From Pseudorhodoferax sp. Leaf265 (lineage in GTDB: Bacteria > Pseudomonadota > Gammaproteobacteria > Burkholderiales > Burkholderiaceae_C), in assembly GCF_001422365.1 (NCBI RefSeq), contig NZ_LMMT01000001.1, forward strand, positions 412,820-476,819: 64,000 nt of DNA, written 5' to 3'. Within the stretch, counting starts at the first letter, position 1. The number at the start of each line of letters is the position of its first letter. This document shows positions 58,902 through 64,000 of the stretch, piece by piece. The notes below the pieces were generated by a model. It made no database searches, was not told the DNA's origin, and was given only the letters and a program-made list of their open reading frames with translations. The position numbers and the translations under genes are program-made.

Positions 58902-58920
58902 CGAGAATTATTCTTATTCG
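58902..58920 (+). promoter_or_regulatory. Fur-box-like site upstream of the FecI-type sigma gene
   Basis: CGAGAATTATTCTTATTCG is an AT-rich island in GC-rich surroundings and matches the Fur box pattern of overlapping GATAAT-type hexamers (palindromic core AGAATTATTCT). It lies 11 bases before the sigma factor start, so iron-loaded Fur would block its transcription. Confidence 0.75.
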
Positions 58921-58930
58921 TAACTTGGCC

Positions 58931-59497
58931 ATGCCTGGCGGCAGCGTGTCCTCCGTCTTTTTCCAATCCACCCTGGTGGCCGCCCTCGTGCGCCACTATG
59001 AAGAACTCGTCGCCCACGTCTGGCGCGGCCCCGTCGCGCGCTGGAGCGACCGCAGCATGGCGCGCGAGGTGGTGCACGAGGTCTGCACCGAGCTGATCGC
59101 CGGCCCGCCCAGCCAGCCGCCGCGGGTTCCGCTGGCCTTCCTGCGCACCGTCTGCACACGCCGCGCGATCGACCGCTGCCGCCAGGAAGACCGGCATGCG
59201 CAGTGGGTGCAATGTGTGGAGACGCTGCCCGAGATCGCCGCACCCGCCAGCACCGAGCCGGGCACCCTGCTCTGGGAGCGCCAACGCCTGGCCTTGCTGG
59301 CCGACAGCATCCAGGCGCTGCCGCCGCGCTGCCGCGATGTGTTCGTGATGCACCGCCTCCATGGCGTGGCGCAGCAGGACATCGCCTGCCACCTGGGCAT
59401 CTCGGTCAAGACGGTGGAGAAGCACCTGCGCCTGGGCACCGACAGTTGCCGCGCAAGCATGGCACAGCAGCTGGACGCACTCGGATGGACGATCTGA
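58931..59497 (+). CDS. FecI-type ECF sigma factor
   Basis: A 188-residue extracytoplasmic-function sigma factor. Region 2 lies around residues 15-85 (LVRHYEELVAHVWRG...AREVVHEVCTELI) and region 4 around 120-175 with a helix-turn-helix (CRDVFVMHRLHGVAQQDIACHLGISVKTVEKHL). It heads a FecI-FecR-TonB receptor cassette. The ATG at 58931 is preferred to the TTG at 58925. Its stop lies 13 bases inside the FecR gene. It should be repressed by Fur and activated through FecR when the ferric siderophore binds the receptor. Confidence 0.92.
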   Translation: MPGGSVSSVFFQSTLVAALVRHYEELVAHVWRGPVARWSDRSMAREVVHEVCTELIAGPPSQPPRVPLAFLRTVCTRRAIDRCRQEDRHAQWVQCVETLPEIAAPASTEPGTLLWERQRLALLADSIQALPPRCRDVFVMHRLHGVAQQDIACHLGISVKTVEKHLRLGTDSCRASMAQQLDALGWTI

Positions 59498-60360
59498 ACG
59501 CGGCCCCGCCCGCGCCGCCGCCGGCCGCGCCGGCCGCTGCTGCGGCCCAGTCCTTCGACACCGCACTGCTGGCCGAGCGCGATGCACTGCGCGTGCTGTT
59601 CCCGCTGCCGCCCGCGCGCAGCCGCCCGGCCCCCGCGCAGCGGCTGCGCACGGCCGGCCTCACGGGCCTGGTGCTGGCCCTGTCCACCGCGCTGCTGCTC
59701 TGGTGGAACCCGGCCTGGCGTGTGGAGCGCCATGCCACCGCCATTGGCGAACACCGCAGCATCGCCTTGGCCGACGGCAGCCAGATCACGCTGGACACGG
59801 CCAGCGCCGTGCGCGTGGCCTGGCATCTGCGCAGCCGCGAGGCCGCGCTGCTGCAGGGCCGCGCGCGCTTCGACGTCGCGCACGACCGCCTGCGCGCCTT
59901 CACGGTGGATGCAGGCCCGGCGCGGGTGCGCGTGCTGGGCACCGTGTTCGACGTGCAGCGCCGCCAGGGCGAGGTGCGCGTCAGCGTGCTGCGCGGCCTG
60001 GTGCAGGTGCAGGGCAGCGGCCAGCCGGCACAGCCATGGCTGCTGCATCCCGGCGAGCGGCTGCGCATCGTCGGTGCCACGCCGGCGCAGCCCGAACCCG
60101 TCGCGCCCGGCGACGCCGAAGGTGCCTGGGTCCAAGGCCGGCTGGTGTTCGACCGGACACCGCTGCGCGATGCGCTGGCCGAGGTGCAGCGCTACCGCAG
60201 CGCACCGATCCGCCTCTACGACGACGGCCGCCTGGGCCGGCAGACCCTCTCGGGCGTGTTCGACACCGCGCAGACCGACCGGCTGCTGGACCTGCTGCCC
60301 GAGATCCTGAACGCCAAGGTCCAGCGGCAACCCGACGGCAGCGTCCAGATTTCGCGCTGA
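59485..60360 (+). CDS. FecR-family anti-sigma regulator
   Basis: A 291-residue inner-membrane protein: cytoplasmic N-terminus (about 1-52), one transmembrane helix (TGLTGLVLALSTALLLWW) and a periplasmic FecR domain (about 95-200, with IALADGSQITLDTASAVRV and VRVLGTVFDVQRRQGEVRVS) followed by a secretin/STN-like C-terminal domain (PLRDALAEVQRYRSAPIRLY). The usual DUF4880 cytoplasmic domain is short or absent. It passes the receptor signal to the sigma factor, whose gene it overlaps by 13 bases. Confidence 0.92.
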   Translation: MDDLNAAPPAPPPAAPAAAAAQSFDTALLAERDALRVLFPLPPARSRPAPAQRLRTAGLTGLVLALSTALLLWWNPAWRVERHATAIGEHRSIALADGSQITLDTASAVRVAWHLRSREAALLQGRARFDVAHDRLRAFTVDAGPARVRVLGTVFDVQRRQGEVRVSVLRGLVQVQGSGQPAQPWLLHPGERLRIVGATPAQPEPVAPGDAEGAWVQGRLVFDRTPLRDALAEVQRYRSAPIRLYDDGRLGRQTLSGVFDTAQTDRLLDLLPEILNAKVQRQPDGSVQISR

Positions 60361-60402
60361 AGTCCGGCCCCGCAGGTAGGGTTGGCCGCCCTGCCGAACG
60401 AC

Positions 60403-60445
60403 AGACCTCCTGAACGCCATTCCTTTCCAAGAATTCAGGAGGTCT
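60403..60445 (+). promoter_or_regulatory. Leader inverted repeat sequestering the receptor Shine-Dalgarno
   Basis: AGACCTCCTGAA (60403-60414) is the exact reverse complement of TTCAGGAGGTCT (60434-60445), with 19 bases between. The right arm holds the AGGAGG ribosome-binding site of the TonB receptor, 7 bases before its ATG. In RNA, a 12-base-pair hairpin would hide that site. It suggests a translational switch or attenuator, seen directly in sequence; its regulation is inferred. Confidence 0.75.
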
Positions 60446-60449
60446 CTGC

Positions 60450-62879
60450 ATGCCATTCCGTCCCCGGCCCCGTCCACTCCCGCGCCGCCTGCGCCCTGCG
60501 GCCATCGCCGCGGCGCTGCTGCTGGCCTGCGCCGCGCAGGCCCAGACACGCGTCGCCATCGACATCGCCCCGGCCCCCCTGGACCGCGCGCTGGGCCAGC
60601 TGGCACGCCAGGCCGGCGTGCAGATCCTGTTTTCCTCCGCGCTCGCGCAGCGGCACGAAGCCACGGCCTTGCGCGGCGAGTTCACGGCCCAGGAGGCGCT
60701 GCAGCGCCTGCTGGCCGGCAGCGGCCTGGTGGTGCGCGCGCGCGACGCGGCCACCTTCACGGTCGAGCCCGCACCACCGGCCAGCAGCGCGACGCCGCTG
60801 GCCGAGGTCCAGGTCGTGGGCCAGGCCGACAGCAGCGGCGCCACCGAAGGCAGCGGCAGCTACACCGCGCCGGCGACCAGCACCGCCACCAAGATGGTCC
60901 TCACGCTGCGCGAGACGCCGCAGTCGGCCACCGTCATCACGCGCCAGCGCATGGACGACCAGGCCATGACCAGCATCGTGGACGTGGTCAGCAACACGCC
61001 CGGCCTGTTCGTCAGCAGCTCCGACGGCGTCGGCCGGCCCAACTTCACCGCGCGCGGCTTCAACGCCAACGTGATGTACGAGGGCTTCACGAGCGCCTGG
61101 AGCTCCTTCCTGCCCAGTTCGCAGGCCAACCTGGCGCTGTTCGACCGCGTCGAGGTGGTGCGCGGCGCCACCGGCCTGGCCCAGGGCGCTGGCAACCCGT
61201 CTGCCGCCATCAACATGGTGCACAAGCGGCCGACACGCGCATTCCAGGCCTCGGCCACCGTCAGTGCCGGCAGTTGGGACGACTACGGCCTGACGCTGGA
61301 TGCGGGCGGGCCCGTGAATGCAGCCGGCACACTGCGCGCGCGCTTCGTCGCCTCGGGCCAGGACGCCCACACCTTCCGCGACACCGAGCGCCACGAACAC
61401 GGCCTGCTCTACGGCGTGGCCGAGGCCGATCTCGGCGAGCGCACCCTGCTCACGGCCGGCGCCTACCGCCAGACCGACTTCAGCAACCACTTCTGGTACG
61501 ACCTGCCCATCTCGGGCACCGGCCAGCACCTGAACCTGCCGCGCTCGACCTTCTCCGGCAACGACTGGGAACACGCCAACAACCGCGTGACCACCGCCTT
61601 CGCGACGCTGGAGCACTGCCTGCAGCACGACTGGAAGCTGCGGCTGGCCACGCTGCAGAGCTGGCGCGACCTGGACCTGCTGGGCACGGCCACCTACCGC
61701 AACGCGGCCAACGACACCAGCAACGTCTTCTACCAGTCGATCTGGGGCGGCGCCTACGAATACGTCAACCGCAACGTCGACGTCTCGGCCAGCGGCCCGT
61801 TCGCGCTGCTCGGCCGCCGCCACCAGGCCGTGGCCGGCGCCACGCACCAGCGGCTGCAGGCCACGACCCACAACCGGACCTGGTCGCCGGGCCGCATCGA
61901 CGGCGTGGACATCTTCCAGCACGACCCCTCCGCCACGCCCGCACCGCTCGGCACCTTCACCACCGACGCGACCACCGTGACCACGCAGGACAGCGTCTAC
62001 GCCGCCGCCCACCTGCAGCTGGCCGAACGCTGGAAGCTGCTGCTCGGCGGCCGGCTGGACTGGTACGACTACGACAACCGCAGCGGCCCCGGCGACTACA
62101 AGGTCAACCGCAACGTGACGCGCTATGCCGGCCTGACCTACGACATCGACAGCGCGCACACGGTCTACGCCAGCTACACCGACATCTTCAACCCGCAGAC
62201 GGCCAAGGGCATCGACGGCCAGATCCTCCAGCCCGTGGTCGGCGAGAACTACGAGATCGGCCTCAAGGGCGAGTACTTCGGCGGCGCGCTCAATGCGAGC
62301 CTGGCCTACTTCGAGATCAACCAGACCAACCGCGCCCGCACGCTGGACGACCAGAGCGCCTGCCCGAGCTATCCCGAGACCGCCTGCTCGGAGGCCTCGG
62401 GCCTGGTGCGCACCAGGGGCGTGGACCTGGAGATCCAGGGCGCGCTGACACCGCAATGGCAGATCGGCGCGGGCTACACCTATGCCGACACGCGCTACGT
62501 GCGCGATGCCAACGCAGCCAACATCGGCAAGCGCTTCACCACCGGCACCAACCCGCAGAACATGCTCAAGCTCTCGACGATGTTCCAGTTCGGTGGCGCC
62601 TGGCAGCAGTGGCGCGCCGGCGCCAGCGTCTACTGGCAAAGCCGGCTGTACACCGAAGGCACGACGGCCGGCCTGGCCTGGACCAACACCCAGGGCGCCT
62701 ACGCGGTGGCCGACCTCATCGTCGGCTACAGGCCCATGCCCAAGCTGGACATCCAGCTCAACATCAGCAACCTGTTCGACAAGGTCTACTACCGCGGCAT
62801 CGCCTACTCCACGCAGTGGGGCACCGACGTCTACGGCGAGCCGCGCAAGGCCAAGCTCACGGCCCGCTACCAGTTCTGA
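60450..62879 (+). CDS. TonB-dependent siderophore receptor with signalling (STN) domain
   Basis: An 809-residue outer-membrane transducer. A signal peptide (IAAALLLACAAQAQ) precedes the STN domain (about 35-105, IDIAPAPLDRALGQLARQAG), which contacts FecR. The plug domain follows (about 115-245, MVLTLRETPQSATVITRQRM, PNFTARGFN) and then a 22-strand barrel ending in a terminal aromatic (LTARYQF). Typical receptor blocks include VEVVRGATGLAQGAGNPSAAIN. Similar receptors import ferric hydroxamate or catechol-type siderophores such as pyoverdine or coprogen; the substrate cannot be told. It closes the FecI-FecR cassette. Confidence 0.95.
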   Translation: MPFRPRPRPLPRRLRPAAIAAALLLACAAQAQTRVAIDIAPAPLDRALGQLARQAGVQILFSSALAQRHEATALRGEFTAQEALQRLLAGSGLVVRARDAATFTVEPAPPASSATPLAEVQVVGQADSSGATEGSGSYTAPATSTATKMVLTLRETPQSATVITRQRMDDQAMTSIVDVVSNTPGLFVSSSDGVGRPNFTARGFNANVMYEGFTSAWSSFLPSSQANLALFDRVEVVRGATGLAQGAGNPSAAINMVHKRPTRAFQASATVSAGSWDDYGLTLDAGGPVNAAGTLRARFVASGQDAHTFRDTERHEHGLLYGVAEADLGERTLLTAGAYRQTDFSNHFWYDLPISGTGQHLNLPRSTFSGNDWEHANNRVTTAFATLEHCLQHDWKLRLATLQSWRDLDLLGTATYRNAANDTSNVFYQSIWGGAYEYVNRNVDVSASGPFALLGRRHQAVAGATHQRLQATTHNRTWSPGRIDGVDIFQHDPSATPAPLGTFTTDATTVTTQDSVYAAAHLQLAERWKLLLGGRLDWYDYDNRSGPGDYKVNRNVTRYAGLTYDIDSAHTVYASYTDIFNPQTAKGIDGQILQPVVGENYEIGLKGEYFGGALNASLAYFEINQTNRARTLDDQSACPSYPETACSEASGLVRTRGVDLEIQGALTPQWQIGAGYTYADTRYVRDANAANIGKRFTTGTNPQNMLKLSTMFQFGGAWQQWRAGASVYWQSRLYTEGTTAGLAWTNTQGAYAVADLIVGYRPMPKLDIQLNISNLFDKVYYRGIAYSTQWGTDVYGEPRKAKLTARYQF

Positions 62880-62886
62880 GCCCTGC

Positions 62887-62906
62887 GGGCCGGCAGGCGC
62901 CGGCCC
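62887..62906. terminator. GC-rich hairpin between convergent genes
   Basis: GGGCCGGC pairs perfectly with GCCGGCCC around AGGC between the receptor stop and the hslO stop. There is no T-run, so it may act as an RNA end protector or Rho-assisted terminator. Confidence 0.5.
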
Positions 62907-62909
62907 GGC

Positions 62910-63917
62910 TCACTGGACCGACTGGCTGCCCGGCGGAAGCGAGCCCGGCGGCGCGAAGATCTGCGCCGCGTCCACGGCGTCGAAGCGGTACTGCTGGCCG
63001 CAGAACTCGCAGCCCACCTCGATGTTCTCGCGCTCGGACAGGATGGACTCGGCCTCGGCCACGCCCAGGCCGCGGATCATCTGCGCCACGCGCTCGCGGC
63101 TGCAGGTGCAGGCGAAGCGCGGGCCGGCTTCACCCGTCAGCGGCGCGAAGGTCAGCACGCCCTCTTCCCAGAACAGGCGGCGCAGCACGGTGTCGATGTC
63201 CAAGGTCAGCAACTCCTCGCGCTTGAGCGTGCTCGCCAGGTGCGCGATGCGGTTGAAGTCCTCGTTCTGGCCCTGGGTGTCGGCCTGCTCGGTGGCCTCG
63301 CCCTCGCTGGACTGACCGGCCTGGCCGGCCAGGTTGGCCTCGCCCTTGACCGGCAGACGCTGAATCAGCAGGCCGGCCGCCATCTGGGCGTCGGCCGCCA
63401 GCACCAGCACGGTGTCCAGCTGCTCGCTGTGCCGCATGTAGTGCTGCAGCACCTCGGCCATGCGGCCGAAGCTCTGCTCCTCGCCATCGCTCAAGGCCAC
63501 CACGCCCTGGTAGGGCTGCTGGCCCGGCTGCTTGCGCGCCGGATCGAGCGTGATGGCGCAACGGCCCTGGCCGGTCTGGTTGATGAGTTCGTCCAGCGTG
63601 GCACCACTTTCCACCGGGCCGGTCAGCGAAGCGGTGGCCCGCACACGCAGGTCGGATTGCACCTCGACCACCGCCAGCTTGAGCGGACCGTCGCCGAAGA
63701 CCTGCAGCACGAGCGCGCCGTCGAACTGGATGCCGGCCTGCATCAGCACGGCCGCGGCCGTCATCTCGCCCAGCAGCGACTGCACGGGCGCGGGATAGGC
63801 ACCCGCCGTGGTGTTGGAGGCGCGCCGGCGCAGCACCTCCTGCCAGGCGTCGGTCAGCCGCACGATGGCGCCCCGCACGGGCAGGCCGTCGAACAGGAAT
63901 TTGCGCAGTTCGCTCAT
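62910..63917 (-). CDS. hslO: Redox-regulated chaperone Hsp33
   Basis: A 335-residue holdase activated by oxidation. The core (about 1-195) has FDGLPVRGAIVRLTDAWQEV and GQGRCAITLDP; the C-terminal zinc module has CxC in FACTCSRERV and CxxC in CEFCG, whose four cysteines hold zinc when reduced and form disulfides on oxidative stress. A Gln/Glu/Gly-rich insert (GQAGQSSEGEATEQADTQGQ, near 215) in the linker makes it longer than the E. coli protein. It converges on the receptor gene. Confidence 0.95.
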   Translation of the reverse strand: MSELRKFLFDGLPVRGAIVRLTDAWQEVLRRRASNTTAGAYPAPVQSLLGEMTAAAVLMQAGIQFDGALVLQVFGDGPLKLAVVEVQSDLRVRATASLTGPVESGATLDELINQTGQGRCAITLDPARKQPGQQPYQGVVALSDGEEQSFGRMAEVLQHYMRHSEQLDTVLVLAADAQMAAGLLIQRLPVKGEANLAGQAGQSSEGEATEQADTQGQNEDFNRIAHLASTLKREELLTLDIDTVLRRLFWEEGVLTFAPLTGEAGPRFACTCSRERVAQMIRGLGVAEAESILSERENIEVGCEFCGQQYRFDAVDAAQIFAPPGSLPPGSQSVQ

Positions 63918-64000
63918 TGATGCACCCCTCGGCCTGCGGCCTGTCCCGCCAAGCGGCAGCGAGCTTGCTTGGGGCGGCCCAGCGCGGCGCTCATCAGCCG
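63914..64000 (-). CDS. Possible 3' end of an upstream gene (window edge)
   Basis: A reading frame enters from the window end and stops at 63914, overlapping the hslO start by 4 bases (ATGA). The visible 28 residues (RLMSAALGRPKQARCRLAGQ and a short tail) are Arg/Ala/Gly-rich. The DNA resembles a GC-rich short repeat (GGCCGCCCCAAGCAAGC) that I recall as common in Comamonadaceae, so it may be repeat sequence rather than true protein. Confidence 0.3.
   Translation of the reverse strand, partial: RLMSAALGRPKQARCRLAGQAAGRGVHQ

Overview
The window is 64 kb of very GC-rich DNA (strong G/C bias at third codon positions) from a chromosome of a betaproteobacterium, most likely Burkholderiales, family Comamonadaceae (Variovorax/Acidovorax/Hydrogenophaga-like). 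This rests on gene content and order (coaBC-dut, pyrG-DUF1330-eno-ftsB, dapA-bamC-MBL hydrolase, parE-lytic transglycosylase-parC, the tct transporter genes) and on protein style. It is an inference, not a database match. I see no tRNA, rRNA, CRISPR array, insertion sequence or prophage. No gene-free stretch exceeds 300 bases; the longest gaps (about 100-180 bases) are promoter or terminator regions and are listed.

Layout. 1-5.5 kb: 3' part of a PP2C-phosphatase/Ser-Thr kinase fusion, then on the minus strand a tripartite tricarboxylate transporter pair (tctB, tctA, with no tctC nearby) and its tctDE two-component system. 5.6-13.2 kb: a tightly overlapping four-gene SMC-family operon (kleisin, small partner, SMC ATPase, Toprim nuclease) with the Wadjet/JetABCD (MksFEBG) plan, followed after 2 bases by an iron-sulfur (6-4) photolyase. 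13.3-16.2 kb: a cyclase/ATPase/TPR signalling protein. 16.3-21.4 kb (minus): a 1176-residue protein joining a DyP peroxidase to a P450-like heme domain, and its neighbouring sigma-54 activator. 21.5-23.4 kb: hslR and several small, partly lipoprotein, genes.

23.4-36.8 kb: two copies of a poorly understood ATP-grasp/alpha-E/transglutaminase system. One copy (minus strand) has ATP-grasp and alpha-E as separate genes; the other (plus strand) has them fused and is flanked by a giant transglutaminase-DUF2126 protein and a second transglutaminase. comEC lies between the copies, and RidA and SDR genes are coupled downstream. 36.9-38.8 kb: PhoX phosphatase with a Pho-box-like site. 38.8-44.1 kb (minus): parE, a lytic transglycosylase and parC. 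44.2-49.4 kb: MFS transporter, microprotein, methyltransferase, dapA, bamC, MBL hydrolase, Ala-rich lipoprotein. 49.5-53.8 kb: a JmjC-type oxygenase and partner gene, an SlyD-like FKBP, and dut/membrane protein/coaBC. 53.9-58.9 kb: pyrG, DUF1330, eno, ftsB, pnuC and an NadR-like kinase (nicotinamide riboside salvage). 58.9-62.9 kb: a FecI/FecR/TonB-receptor iron cassette with a Fur-box-like site and a receptor leader whose Shine-Dalgarno lies in a perfect inverted repeat. 62.9-64 kb: hslO and the edge of another gene.

Most notable: the Wadjet-like operon with linked photolyase, the DyP-P450 double-heme fusion, the duplicated ATP-grasp/alpha-E/transglutaminase modules, and the SD-sequestering hairpin. 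Start codons were re-chosen by homology, overlap and ribosome-site evidence where the longest frame was clearly too long.
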